From positions 1-52,016 of the forward strand of contig JAZTYA010000035.1 of NCBI GenBank assembly GCA_045636705.1: 52,016 bases of DNA. The letters are read 5' to 3'. Both the position numbers and the translations under genes were made by a program. The DNA comes from SFWF01 sp045636705 (GTDB lineage Bacteria > Bacillota > Clostridia > Oscillospirales > Acutalibacteraceae). Below, piece after piece: positions 42,091-50,506 of the stretch (the first letter of the stretch is position 1; the number at the start of each line of letters is the position of its first letter). Under the pieces are notes generated by a model. That model saw nothing but the letters and a program-made list of their open reading frames with translations, did no database searches and had not been told where the DNA came from.

Positions 42091-43071
42091 ATGACAAAAT
42101 TTAATGTTTTTTCAAAATCTACCGTTGCTGGCAATAGCTTATCTGCATACAAAGCAAAAAGAAAACTTGTTTCTGTTATCACTTCGGTAGCAAGATATCT
42201 ATTTCTTATAGCATTCAGCTATATTCTTCTTTACCCAATTCTTTACATGGCATCACACGCTGTGAGAGACCCTCTTTTCTACATGGACCCCACAGTTGTT
42301 TGGATTCCTAAGGCATATTCCTTAGTTCAGTTTAAGAATGCTTGGGAAGTTCTAAAAATGCCGGGAACGTTTATAAACAGCTTAACCGTTTCGGTTGGAG
42401 CAGCGCTTTTATCCATCGTTTCTTGCGGTGTTGCAGCTTACGGTCTTGCTTGTTTTGACTTTAGAGGAAAGGGCATACTTAACGCTCTTCTCATAATGCT
42501 CATCTTGGTTCCTGTTTCTATGACCTTGATTCCTAACTATGTTAACTATTATAACTTTGACGTTCTTGGTATCTTCACACTCATAGAAAAGATTTTTGGG
42601 GTAGAACTTAACACAAATATTCTTGATACGTATTGGGCTGTTTATCTACCTGCTATTACAGCAGTAGGACTTAAGTCAGGACTTTGTATCTACATCTATC
42701 GTCAGTTCTACAGAGCTTTACCAAAAGAACTTTTCGAGGCTGCTTGGATTGACGGCGCTGGTCCGATAAAGACCTACGTATCAATAGTAGTTCCTTCTTC
42801 AAGCGTTGCAGTGCTTACTGTATCATTGCTTTCAATCATTTGGAACTGGAACGACTATTATACACCTCAGATGTTCCTACCCAACAAGGCAACCATGACA
42901 ATGCTTATCAACGACTATTTCTATAGAAACGTTGAAGCGTGGGATACCACCGTTACGGTTGACTCCTTCTTGGCTGCTTGTCTTATGTTTATCGCACCAA
43001 CACTTATTATGTACTTAATTTTACAGAAGAAGTTCATCGCAAGCGTTGCTGCAACAGGTATAGTTGGATAA
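42091..43071 (+). CDS. Sugar ABC transporter permease, MalG type (second set, copy 1)
   Basis: This 326-residue permease has six helices and the EAA loop LFEAAWIDGAGPIKTYVSIV. It contains an extra stretch near 160-190 (NVDVLGIF-like YNFDVLGIFTLIEKIFG) common to this subfamily. It forms the second channel with the MalF-type protein just upstream. More than four fifths of its residues are identical by eye to those of the next gene, and 53 bases in a row are identical (42766-42818 and 43859-43911). A terminator follows it, so the long transcript probably ends here. Confidence 0.9.
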   Translation: MTKFNVFSKSTVAGNSLSAYKAKRKLVSVITSVARYLFLIAFSYILLYPILYMASHAVRDPLFYMDPTVVWIPKAYSLVQFKNAWEVLKMPGTFINSLTVSVGAALLSIVSCGVAAYGLACFDFRGKGILNALLIMLILVPVSMTLIPNYVNYYNFDVLGIFTLIEKIFGVELNTNILDTYWAVYLPAITAVGLKSGLCIYIYRQFYRALPKELFEAAWIDGAGPIKTYVSIVVPSSSVAVLTVSLLSIIWNWNDYYTPQMFLPNKATMTMLINDYFYRNVEAWDTTVTVDSFLAACLMFIAPTLIMYLILQKKFIASVAATGIVG

Positions 43072-43080
43072 TCTATAATT

Positions 43081-43120
43081 AAACAATCAGTGGAATTTTC
43101 CACTGATTGTTTTTATTTTT
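43081..43120 (+). terminator. Terminator between the duplicated permease genes
   Basis: A 14-bp stem (43081-43094 with 43099-43112) with a four-base loop is followed by a T-rich tract. It separates copy 1 and copy 2 of the MalG-type permease. Confidence 0.9.
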
Positions 43121-43122
43121 TA

Positions 43123-43151
43123 TGGACAATGCCTTCGCTTTGTGTTATCAT
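43123..43151 (+). promoter_or_regulatory. Promoter of the second MalG-type copy
   Basis: TGGACA (43123-43128) and TATCAT (43146-43151) are 17 bp apart, with a TGT extension before the -10. Copy 2 therefore has its own promoter. Confidence 0.65.
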
Positions 43152-43189
43152 ATTTACATTAATTTATAAAAGGGGAACATTTTTTAGTT

Positions 43190-44164
43190 ATGGAACAAAC
43201 GCCAAAACTTCCTTTTTTAAATAAGAATAACGTTACGGTTTATAAAGCAAAGAAAAAGGGTGTTTCCCTTACTGTATCTGTTGTCAGATACTTGTTTTTA
43301 ATTGCCTTCAGTTACATACTGCTTTATCCCATACTTTACATGGTGTCACATGCTATACGCGACCCTTATTTTTACCTTGACCCTACGGTAGTTTGGGTGC
43401 CGAAAGCTTATTCGTTTGTTCAATTCGAGAATGCGTGGGTAGTTCTTCGAATGCCCACTTCATTTATAAACAGTTTAACTGTTTCAGTAGGCGGCGCGCT
43501 AATATCAATTGTTTCTTGCGGCGTTGCAGCTTACGGCCTTGCTTGTTTTGATTTTAAAGGGAAGGGCATACTTAATGCCATTTTAATCATTCTCATATTA
43601 GTTCCGTCTTCAATGACCTTGATACCGAACTACGTTAATTATTATAACTTTGATGTGCTTGGTATATTTAAAACTATTGAGAGAATTTTCAATATTGAGA
43701 TTAATACGAATATACTGGATACATATTGGTCGGTTTATCTGCCGGCAATTACAGCTGTAGGTCTTAAATCGGGTATTTGCATATACATATACCGTCAGTT
43801 CTATAAAGCTTTACCAAAGGAACTTTTTGAGGCCGCTTGGATTGATGGCGCAGGCCCTATAAAGACCTACGTATCAATAGTAGTTCCTTCTTCAAGCGTT
43901 GCAGTGCTTACCGTGTCCTTGCTTTCAATCATCTGGAACTGGAACGACCATTATACACCTCAGATGTTCCTTCCCAACAAGGAAACGATGACTATGCAAA
44001 TAAACAACTACTTTTACAGAAACAGCGGTTGGTGGGATACTCTCGTTACGGTTGACTCCTTCTTAGCTGCCTGCTTAATATTTATTGCTCCAACGCTTAT
44101 TATGTACTTAATTTTACAAAAGAAGTTTATTGCAAGCGTAGCAGCAACAGGTATAGTTGGATAA
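43190..44164 (+). CDS. Sugar ABC transporter permease, MalG type (second set, copy 2)
   Basis: This 324-residue permease is a tandem duplicate of the preceding gene. The helices, the EAA loop (LFEAAWIDGAGPIKTYVSIV) and the C-terminal ending FIASVAATGIVG are the same. Differences gather at the N terminus (residues 1-22) and in a short loop near residue 280 (NSGWWDTLVT instead of NVEAWDTTVT), which may face the substrate side. It has its own promoter and is followed by the gene for the second binding protein. The ATG at 43190 is about 12 bases from AGGGG, longer than normal, so expression may be low. It could form an alternative channel with the same MalF partner. Confidence 0.88.
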   Translation: MEQTPKLPFLNKNNVTVYKAKKKGVSLTVSVVRYLFLIAFSYILLYPILYMVSHAIRDPYFYLDPTVVWVPKAYSFVQFENAWVVLRMPTSFINSLTVSVGGALISIVSCGVAAYGLACFDFKGKGILNAILIILILVPSSMTLIPNYVNYYNFDVLGIFKTIERIFNIEINTNILDTYWSVYLPAITAVGLKSGICIYIYRQFYKALPKELFEAAWIDGAGPIKTYVSIVVPSSSVAVLTVSLLSIIWNWNDHYTPQMFLPNKETMTMQINNYFYRNSGWWDTLVTVDSFLAACLIFIAPTLIMYLILQKKFIASVAATGIVG

Positions 44165-44283
44165 ATTTCACATTTTAAAGGAAAAGTTTACCTATCTTGT
44201 GTGGGCGTTTGTGCGACTGCTTATTTTCCTAATAAAAAAACTATGCAAATTTAACGAAAAACAAGATATTTTTAAAATTTATA

Positions 44284-44312
44284 TAGACAAAATCTTCTAT
44301 TTGTGATAATAT
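44284..44312 (+). promoter_or_regulatory. Promoter of the second solute-binding protein gene
   Basis: TAGACA (44284-44289) and TAATAT (44307-44312) are 17 bp apart. The leader includes a small hairpin (TTCTGC/GCAGAA near 44329-44346). The 217-base gap after the upstream gene holds no other clear feature. Confidence 0.65.
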
Positions 44313-44381
44313 GATAGTGTAATTAAAGTTCTGCTCTTTTGCAGAAATTTTAACTCACAAAAATAATATGGAGGCAAAAAA

Positions 44382-45956
44382 ATGAAAACAATCAAAAGTA
44401 TTCTTTGCATCGTGCTTTCTCTTTTGATGGTGCTTTCTGTTGTTGCTTGTGGCAACACTGAAACTCCTTCAGATACAGATAGCAGCGTAGATGCAGGCAA
44501 CTCGTCTGTAGTTGACGATACCTCTTCTGAAGAAACTGAAGAGCCTGAAGAATCTGAAGAGCCTTCTGAGGAAGAACCCGAAGAGGAAGAACCTGAAGAA
44601 GAGCCCGAAGAACCTGAAGAGGAAGAGCCTAAAGAGGAAGAACCTGAAGAGGAAGAGCCCGAAGAAAAACCTGAAACTTCTTCTAAAGTAGAAACTTCTT
44701 CTAAAGCAGAAACTTCTTCTAAGGAAGAAGAGCCTGAAGAGGAAGAACCTGAAGAGGGAGACACAAACGGACCAACTTCACTTTCTTGGTCAGACGTAAA
44801 GAAAACACTTCCTTCAAATGCTTCTGGTAAGACCATTGAAATCATGGAGTGGAACTCACAGACTCCTATGAACAAGAAGGTTTGTCAGGCATTCGAACAG
44901 CAGACCGGCATGAAGGTAGTTTACACAGAAGAAGGATATTCTTCTTACATGGCTAAGATTGCCAGCCGTGTTGCTACCGGCAATCCTCCTACAGTAGCTC
45001 GTCTTCGTGACAACGTTCCTGAATACATGAGCGCTATGCAGCCCATTCAGAACACTGGTTACAATTTCAATGACACCTACTGGGATAAGGACATTCTTGA
45101 CGCTTACACCTTTGATGGTAGAACCTATGGTGTAGCTCTTAAGAACACACCTTACTATCAGCCCGTTGTTACATACTACAACCAGACAATCATTGACAAG
45201 TATGGCCTTGAAGATCCTTATGAACTCTGGAAAGACGGCGAGTGGACTTGGAGCAAGATGCTCGAACTCTGCCAGGACGTTATCGATGAGTCTGCAGGAA
45301 AGATTTGGGGACTTTCACCCCTCTTCGGTGAGTACATGTACTCAACAGGCAATACTTACGTTAAGTTCGAAAACGGTCAGTTCATCAACAACGTAGAGTC
45401 TCCCGGAGTTATCAAGGGCATGCAGTATCTCAACAAGGCTCACAAGAAGGGCTTAATTACTGATGCTACTTGCTTAAGAGATGACTTCAACCTCGGTAAG
45501 GGTCTTTTCCTTTTCGATGCTGAAATCGGTGCTCGTATGGGTCACTACTATGTTAAGGAGCTTAAGAGAACAGGCGTATTAAGATGCGTTCCCGTTCCTG
45601 CAGTTGACGGACAGAAGGATTACTATGTATGTATTTCTGAGCTTGAGGCTTATGGTATCGTTAATAAGTGCGCTAACGTTGAGTTAGCTCCTTACTTCCT
45701 ACGTTACTACCTCGATGCTGAGCAGTATGACATGGATAACTTCTATTCACACGAGTCATTCCTTGAGGTTGTAGACTGGACTCGTCAGTATGAGGGTATT
45801 CCAACTTACTTCTCACTCTGGCAGGCAGGTATGCCCGGCAGTACTTGGAACTGTGAAGAGAGCCAGATTAACCAGCTCGTTACTGGTACTCACAAGCCTT
45901 ACATCAAGTCTAACGTTGATGCAGCTAACGCACAGCTCAAGAAGCTTGTAAAATAA
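44382..45956 (+). CDS. Solute-binding lipoprotein of a sugar ABC importer with Glu/Pro-rich stalk
   Basis: This 524-residue protein has a lipoprotein signal with lipobox VVAC (Cys23). Residues about 50-125 are a very acidic repeat of Glu and Pro with a Thr/Ser/Lys patch (SSKVETSSKAETSSK), a probable extended stalk through the cell wall. Residues about 145-524 form a family 1 binding domain (TIEIMEWNSQTPMNKKVCQAF, DGRTYGVALKNTPYYQPVVTYYN, LWKDGEWTWSKMLELC). It presumably delivers substrate to the second permease set. GGAGG lies eight bases before the ATG. It has its own promoter and terminator, as expected when a binding protein is needed in excess of its channel. Confidence 0.9.
   Translation: MKTIKSILCIVLSLLMVLSVVACGNTETPSDTDSSVDAGNSSVVDDTSSEETEEPEESEEPSEEEPEEEEPEEEPEEPEEEEPKEEEPEEEEPEEKPETSSKVETSSKAETSSKEEEPEEEEPEEGDTNGPTSLSWSDVKKTLPSNASGKTIEIMEWNSQTPMNKKVCQAFEQQTGMKVVYTEEGYSSYMAKIASRVATGNPPTVARLRDNVPEYMSAMQPIQNTGYNFNDTYWDKDILDAYTFDGRTYGVALKNTPYYQPVVTYYNQTIIDKYGLEDPYELWKDGEWTWSKMLELCQDVIDESAGKIWGLSPLFGEYMYSTGNTYVKFENGQFINNVESPGVIKGMQYLNKAHKKGLITDATCLRDDFNLGKGLFLFDAEIGARMGHYYVKELKRTGVLRCVPVPAVDGQKDYYVCISELEAYGIVNKCANVELAPYFLRYYLDAEQYDMDNFYSHESFLEVVDWTRQYEGIPTYFSLWQAGMPGSTWNCEESQINQLVTGTHKPYIKSNVDAANAQLKKLVK
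44529..44759 (+). repeat. Degenerate Glu/Pro codon repeat
   Basis: GAAGAGCCTGAAGAGGAAGA-like units recur imperfectly over about 230 bases, coding for the EEEPEEE stalk of the lipoprotein. The antisense frame stays open through it and would give a Ser/Gly-rich product, which is an artefact of the repeat. Such tracts change length by slippage. Confidence 0.8.
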
Positions 45957-45987
45957 GATAATTCTTATTTAAACTTTTAAAACAATT

Positions 45988-46020
45988 CAAGCAGTCACTT
46001 TAAGTGGCTGCTTGTTTTTT
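45988..46020 (+). terminator. Terminator of the second solute-binding protein gene
   Basis: CAAGCAGTCAC pairs with GTGGCTGCTTG (one G-U pair) around a short loop and is followed by seven or more T's. Confidence 0.9.
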
Positions 46021-46064
46021 TATTTATCAAAAAAGAGTAAATATGCAGAATATGCAATAAATAT

Positions 46065-46195
46065 TGCATAATTATTCATAAAAAATATGACAAGAAAACA
46101 ACCTGAAATATTATTAATATATATAATATTAACAAAAAAGAACAATACATTAAAAAAGGCTTGACAAATTCTATTAAATGTTGCATAATTATGCA
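46065..46195 (+). promoter_or_regulatory. arg operon promoter with two ARG-box-like operators
   Basis: TTGACA (46161-46166) and CATAAT (46184-46189) are 17 bp apart. TGCATAATTATGCA (46182-46195) is a perfect palindrome covering the -10, and TGCATAATTATTCA (46065-46078) lies 117 bp upstream, centre to centre. Both fit the ARG-box pattern TGnATAnnnATnCA bound by ArgR/AhrC. Two boxes about eleven helical turns apart would allow looping by the hexamer. GGAGG at 46241-46245 serves argG. Repression by arginine is inferred. Confidence 0.8.
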
Positions 46196-46254
46196 TGGTA
46201 ATTACGACATGTAAAATTTAATCAATTATTCTTATCTTTCGGAGGACAAAAACA

Positions 46255-47487
46255 ATGGATAAGTCAAAAATCAAAAAGGTAGTATTAGCATATTCAGGAG
46301 GTCTTGATACCTCTATCATAATTCCTTGGCTTAAGGAGAACTACAATAACTGTGAAGTTATCGCAGTATCGGGTGACGTAGGACAGGGAACAGAGCTTGA
46401 CGGACTTGAGGAAAAGGCAATTAAAACCGGAGCTTCAAAGCTTTACGTTCTTGACCTTAAAAAAGAATACGTTGAGGATTACATTTGGCCTTGCCTTAAA
46501 GCAGGCGCAGATTATGAGAGCTATCTCTTAGGTACTTCTCATGCTCGTCCTTGCATCGCAAAGGGCCTTGCTGATATAGCTATCAAAGAGGGTGCAGACG
46601 CTATCTGCCACGGTTGTACCGGTAAGGGTAACGACCAGGTTAGATTTGAACTTACCTTAAAGGCATTTTGTCCTGAAATGGCAATCATCGCCCCTTGGCG
46701 TGAGTGGGATATTAAATCTCGTGAAGAGGAAATTGAGTATGCTGAGGCACACAACATCCCTCTAAAGATTAACCGTGAAACAAACTACTCAAAGGACAAG
46801 AACATTTGGCACCTCTCTCACGAAGGTCTTGACCTTGAGGACCCTGCAAACGAGCCTATGTACTCAAAGGAAGGCTTCCTTGAACTTGGTGTTTCTCCTG
46901 AGCAGGCTCCTGACGTTCCAACCTATGTAACCATTCACTTCGAAAAGGGTATTCCTACAATGGTTGACGGCAAGGCTCTCGATGCTAAGGAGTTAGTTGA
47001 AACCTTAAACGAAATCGGTGGCAAAAACGGTATCGGACTTTTAGATATCGTTGAAAACCGTCTTGTTGGTATGAAGAGCCGTGGCGTTTATGAGACTCCC
47101 GGTGGCGCAATTCTTTATAAGGCACACGAGCTTCTTGAAATGCTCTGCCTCGACCGTGAGACCTCTCACTATAAGAGACTTGTTGCTCAGAAGTTTGGTG
47201 AGCTCGTTTACTTTGGCCAGTGGTTCACACCTTTACGCGAAGCAATTTCTGCTTTCGTTGATAAGACCCAGGAAACCGTTACAGGCGACGTTAAGCTTAA
47301 GCTTTACAAGGGCAACATCATCAATGCAGGCGTAACATCTCCATATACACTTTATGATGAAGAGGTTGCTTCGTTCGGAGATGACGGCGGCGCTTATGAC
47401 CAAAAGGATTCTGCAGGATTCATTAATCTCTTTGGTCTTCCCATTAAGGTTAAGGCAATGCTCGACAAGAAAAGGAACGAAAAATAA
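46255..47487 (+). CDS. argG: Argininosuccinate synthase
   Basis: This 410-residue enzyme joins citrulline and aspartate using ATP, the seventh step of arginine synthesis. The N-terminal PP-loop is AYSGGLDTSI (residues 10-19). GCTGKGNDQVRFE, SREEEIEYA and SPEQAPDVPTYVTI are family-specific stretches, and the synthetase fold continues to about residue 180, followed by the multimerisation domain. Length is normal. It opens the arginine operon behind the probable ARG boxes, while argG is more often near the end with argH. argC begins directly after its stop with no gap. Confidence 0.97.
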   Translation: MDKSKIKKVVLAYSGGLDTSIIIPWLKENYNNCEVIAVSGDVGQGTELDGLEEKAIKTGASKLYVLDLKKEYVEDYIWPCLKAGADYESYLLGTSHARPCIAKGLADIAIKEGADAICHGCTGKGNDQVRFELTLKAFCPEMAIIAPWREWDIKSREEEIEYAEAHNIPLKINRETNYSKDKNIWHLSHEGLDLEDPANEPMYSKEGFLELGVSPEQAPDVPTYVTIHFEKGIPTMVDGKALDAKELVETLNEIGGKNGIGLLDIVENRLVGMKSRGVYETPGGAILYKAHELLEMLCLDRETSHYKRLVAQKFGELVYFGQWFTPLREAISAFVDKTQETVTGDVKLKLYKGNIINAGVTSPYTLYDEEVASFGDDGGAYDQKDSAGFINLFGLPIKVKAMLDKKRNEK

Positions 47488-48414
47488 ATGAAAAAGGTTT
47501 TTATTGACGGTAGTCAAGGCACAACAGGACTTCGAATTCACGACCGACTAAGCCAGAGAGACGACATAGAACTTCTTTCTTTACCCGAAGAGTTAAGAAA
47601 GGACCAGACAGCAAAAACCGAAATGATAAACTCCTCTGATATAACCTTCCTTTGTCTTCCTGATGATGCGGCAAAAGAAGCCGTATCTTTGGCAAAGGAT
47701 GACGTAATAATATTGGATACTTCCACTGCTCATCGTACAAATGAGCAGTGGATTTATGGCTTTTCGGAAGTTTTTGATGATGGCATTGAAAGAATAAAAA
47801 ATGCTAACAGAATAGCCGTTCCGGGTTGTCATGCAAGTGGTTTTATTGCTCTTACAAAGCCTCTTATAGATGCAGGCGTTTTAAGTAATCAAAGCCTTAT
47901 AACCTGTCATTCAATAACAGGTTATTCAGGTGGCGGCAAGAAAATGATTGCAGAGTATGAAGATGAGGGGAGAGATTTCCTTTTAGATGCTCCGCGTCAG
48001 TATGGACTTGCTCAGACACATAAGCATCTAAAGGAGATGCAGAAAATTTCGGGACTTCAAAATGCTCCAATTTTCTGCCCAATTGTTTCCGACTTTTATA
48101 GCGGAATGTGTGTTACGGTACCGCTTTTTAAAGAACAATTAAACGGTGCTGATATTAACACAGTAAAGAATATCTTTAAAGATAAATATAACGGACCTGT
48201 CGTTAAATACGTTGAAGAAATAAACGAAGCAGGCTTCATTTCTGCAAACGCTAAAAAAGATAGCGATATGATGCAGATTTTTGTAGAGGGCAATGAGGAC
48301 AGGATTTTACTTATTGCAAGATACAACAACTTAGGCAAAGGCGCATCGGGTGCAGCAATTCAGTGTATGAATATAGTGTCCGGCGTCGATATGACTTTAG
48401 GACTTGAAATTTAG
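47488..48414 (+). CDS. argC: N-acetyl-gamma-glutamyl-phosphate reductase, short form (type 2)
   Basis: This 308-residue enzyme reduces acetylglutamyl phosphate to the semialdehyde with NADPH. IDGSQGTTGLRIHDRL is the nucleotide-binding loop, and VPGCHASGFIAL carries the catalytic Cys. ITGYSGGGKKMI and GLAQTHKHLKEM are further family landmarks. At about 308 residues it belongs to the short ArgC class rather than the roughly 345-residue form typical of Bacillus. It starts immediately after argG and is followed by argJ nine bases later. Confidence 0.95.
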   Translation: MKKVFIDGSQGTTGLRIHDRLSQRDDIELLSLPEELRKDQTAKTEMINSSDITFLCLPDDAAKEAVSLAKDDVIILDTSTAHRTNEQWIYGFSEVFDDGIERIKNANRIAVPGCHASGFIALTKPLIDAGVLSNQSLITCHSITGYSGGGKKMIAEYEDEGRDFLLDAPRQYGLAQTHKHLKEMQKISGLQNAPIFCPIVSDFYSGMCVTVPLFKEQLNGADINTVKNIFKDKYNGPVVKYVEEINEAGFISANAKKDSDMMQIFVEGNEDRILLIARYNNLGKGASGAAIQCMNIVSGVDMTLGLEI

Positions 48415-48423
48415 GAGTATTTT

Positions 48424-49635
48424 ATGAAAATCATTAGTGGCGGTGTTTGTGCCGCTAAAGGCTTTAAAGCAAACGGAATTCACTGCGGAATAAGAAAAAA
48501 CCGCTCAAAGAGAGATTTATCCCTTATCATCAGTGAAAAAAAGGCAACAGCTGCAGGTGTTTATACTACAAACCTTGTAAAAGGCGCACCAATAGCGGTT
48601 ACCAAGAAGAATATCGAAGACGGCTTTGCTACTGCTATTGTCTGCAATAGCGGAAATGCAAACACCTGTAATGCAAACGGCATTCAAATTGCCGAAGAAA
48701 TGTGCAAAATTACAGCAGAAGAGCTCGGCATAGATGCTACCGACGTTATCGTGGCTTCCACAGGTGTTATCGGCCAACCTCTTTCTATCGAGCCTATCAA
48801 AAACGGTATGGCAGAACTAGTAAAGGGACTAGGGGATAACAGCAACTTCGCAGCAGAAGGCATTATGACCACCGATACCAAAATGAAAGAAATTGCCTTG
48901 AGCTTTAATATCGGCGGCAAGGAATGTAAAATCGGCGGAATTGCAAAGGGTTCGGGTATGATACATCCCAATATGGCAACAATGCTTGTCTTTATTACAA
49001 CCGACGTCTCGATTGCTCCTAATATGCTTCAAAAAGCTTTAAGCGAAGATATTAAGACCACCTTCAATATGGTTAGCGTCGATGGAGACACCTCTACTAA
49101 CGATATGGTAATGGTTCTTGCTAACGGAATGGCAGAGAATGCGGAAATCACTGCCGAAAATGATGATTATAAGATTTTTTGCAAGGCTTTAAACACAGTA
49201 AACGTTTACCTTTGCAGAATGATTGCAGGGGACGGAGAAGGCGCTACAAAGCTGCTCGAATGCAAGGTAACAGGTGCTAAGAGCGACAGTGTTGCAAAAA
49301 CTGTTGCAAAGTCGGTTATCTGCTCTGCTCTTACAAAGGCAGCTATGTTTGGTGCCGATGCAAACTGGGGAAGAGTGCTCTGCGCTATCGGTTATAGCGG
49401 AGCTGATGTCGACGTTACTAAAATCGACGTTTCCTTTAAATCCAAAGCCGGCGAAATTGAGGTTTGCAAAAACGGAGCAGGTGTTGATTTCTCTGAAGAA
49501 AAGGCAAAAGAAATTCTTTTAAAGGATGAAATCGAAATTCTAGTTTCTTTACACGATGGCGAAAGCAACGCTACCGCTTGGGGATGCGACCTAACCTATG
49601 ATTATGTGAAAATTAACGGTGACTACCGTACTTAA
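48424..49635 (+). CDS. argJ: Glutamate N-acetyltransferase / ornithine acetyltransferase
   Basis: This 403-residue enzyme moves the acetyl group from acetylornithine to glutamate and so closes the acetyl cycle; many Firmicutes versions also accept acetyl-CoA. The precursor cleaves itself before the Thr in KGSGMIHPNMATML (Thr about 181-184), leaving alpha and beta chains. The oxyanion Thr pair is in VIVASTGVIGQPL. FGADANWGRVLCAIGYSG and NATAWGCDLTYDYVKIN are conserved C-terminal stretches. AGGAG lies about seven bases before the ATG at 48424. Because ArgJ is present, no argA is needed in the operon. Confidence 0.97.
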   Translation: MKIISGGVCAAKGFKANGIHCGIRKNRSKRDLSLIISEKKATAAGVYTTNLVKGAPIAVTKKNIEDGFATAIVCNSGNANTCNANGIQIAEEMCKITAEELGIDATDVIVASTGVIGQPLSIEPIKNGMAELVKGLGDNSNFAAEGIMTTDTKMKEIALSFNIGGKECKIGGIAKGSGMIHPNMATMLVFITTDVSIAPNMLQKALSEDIKTTFNMVSVDGDTSTNDMVMVLANGMAENAEITAENDDYKIFCKALNTVNVYLCRMIAGDGEGATKLLECKVTGAKSDSVAKTVAKSVICSALTKAAMFGADANWGRVLCAIGYSGADVDVTKIDVSFKSKAGEIEVCKNGAGVDFSEEKAKEILLKDEIEILVSLHDGESNATAWGCDLTYDYVKINGDYRT

Positions 49636-49650
49636 ATGAGGTAAGATAAG

Positions 49651-50505
49651 ATGATTACAAATGCTCAAAGAGCAGAAATTCTAGTTCACGCTCTGCCCTA
49701 TATAAAGCAATATGACGGAAAGATTATTGTTGTAAAATACGGCGGAAACGCTATGATAAACGATGAACTAAAATCAGCCGTAATGGGAGACTTGGTTCTT
49801 CTCAATACAATCGGTATAAAGGTTGTTTTGGTACACGGAGGCGGACCTGAAATTTCTGAAATGCTAGGCAAGGTCGGCAAAAAGACCGAGTTCTTAAACG
49901 GACTTCGTGTTACCGATGCCGAAACAGCAGAAATAGTACAGATGGTGCTTGCAGGTAAGATTAATAAAAACCTCGTAAACCAACTTCAAAATAGTGGTGG
50001 TAAGGCTGTCGGACTTTCGGGTATGGACGGTCACCTTATCGAAGCTACTACAAAGGATGCAAAGCTAGGCTTCGTAGGAGAGATTACAAATATCAATATA
50101 GAACCTGTAAACGACCTTCTTGAAAAGGGATATATCCCCGTAATTTCAACCGTTGGTTGTGATAAGGAAGGCAACACCTATAACATTAATGCCGATACTG
50201 CGGCTGCTAGAATTGCAAGTGAGCTTGGCGCAGAATCCCTTATCTTAATGACCGATATAGCAGGTCTTCTTCGTAATAAGGATGACGAAAGTTCCCTTAT
50301 TTCAAGCGTTTGCGTAAGTGAAGCACCAGAGCTTATGAGAGAGGGAATTATCTCAGGCGGTATGATACCAAAGATTGAGTGTTGCGTTGAAGCAATCCGT
50401 CAGGGTGTAGATAAGGTGTTTATAATCGACGGAAGAATACCACACGCAATTCTCATTGAAACCCTTACTGACGAGGGTATCGGAACAATGCTCTACGGAG
50501 GATAA
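49651..50505 (+). CDS. argB: Acetylglutamate kinase
   Basis: This 284-residue amino-acid kinase phosphorylates acetylglutamate, usually the arginine-sensitive step. VVKYGGNAMIND is the phosphate-binding Lys motif, LVHGGGPEISEML the substrate loop, and NINADTAAARIASELGAESLILMTDIAGLL the ATP-site stretch, which runs in shorter matching pieces. The N-terminal helix (about 5-18, RAEILVHALPYIKQY) is the kind of extension found in arginine-inhibited hexameric forms, so feedback control is likely. Its ribosome site is weak (AGGTAAG). argD follows after one base. Confidence 0.96.
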   Translation: MITNAQRAEILVHALPYIKQYDGKIIVVKYGGNAMINDELKSAVMGDLVLLNTIGIKVVLVHGGGPEISEMLGKVGKKTEFLNGLRVTDAETAEIVQMVLAGKINKNLVNQLQNSGGKAVGLSGMDGHLIEATTKDAKLGFVGEITNINIEPVNDLLEKGYIPVISTVGCDKEGNTYNINADTAAARIASELGAESLILMTDIAGLLRNKDDESSLISSVCVSEAPELMREGIISGGMIPKIECCVEAIRQGVDKVFIIDGRIPHAILIETLTDEGIGTMLYGG

Positions 50506-50506
50506 A

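Noticed and set aside
44297..44875. Minus-strand frame giving a Ser/Gly-rich 192-residue product
   Set aside because: It is the complement of the Glu/Pro codon repeat of the lipoprotein gene, has no ribosome site, and covers that gene's own start region.
46079..46160. Riboswitch or T-box ahead of argG
   Set aside because: The stretch is very AT-rich, lies upstream of the promoter, and shows no T-box, specifier loop or anti-terminator. The leader after the promoter is too short.
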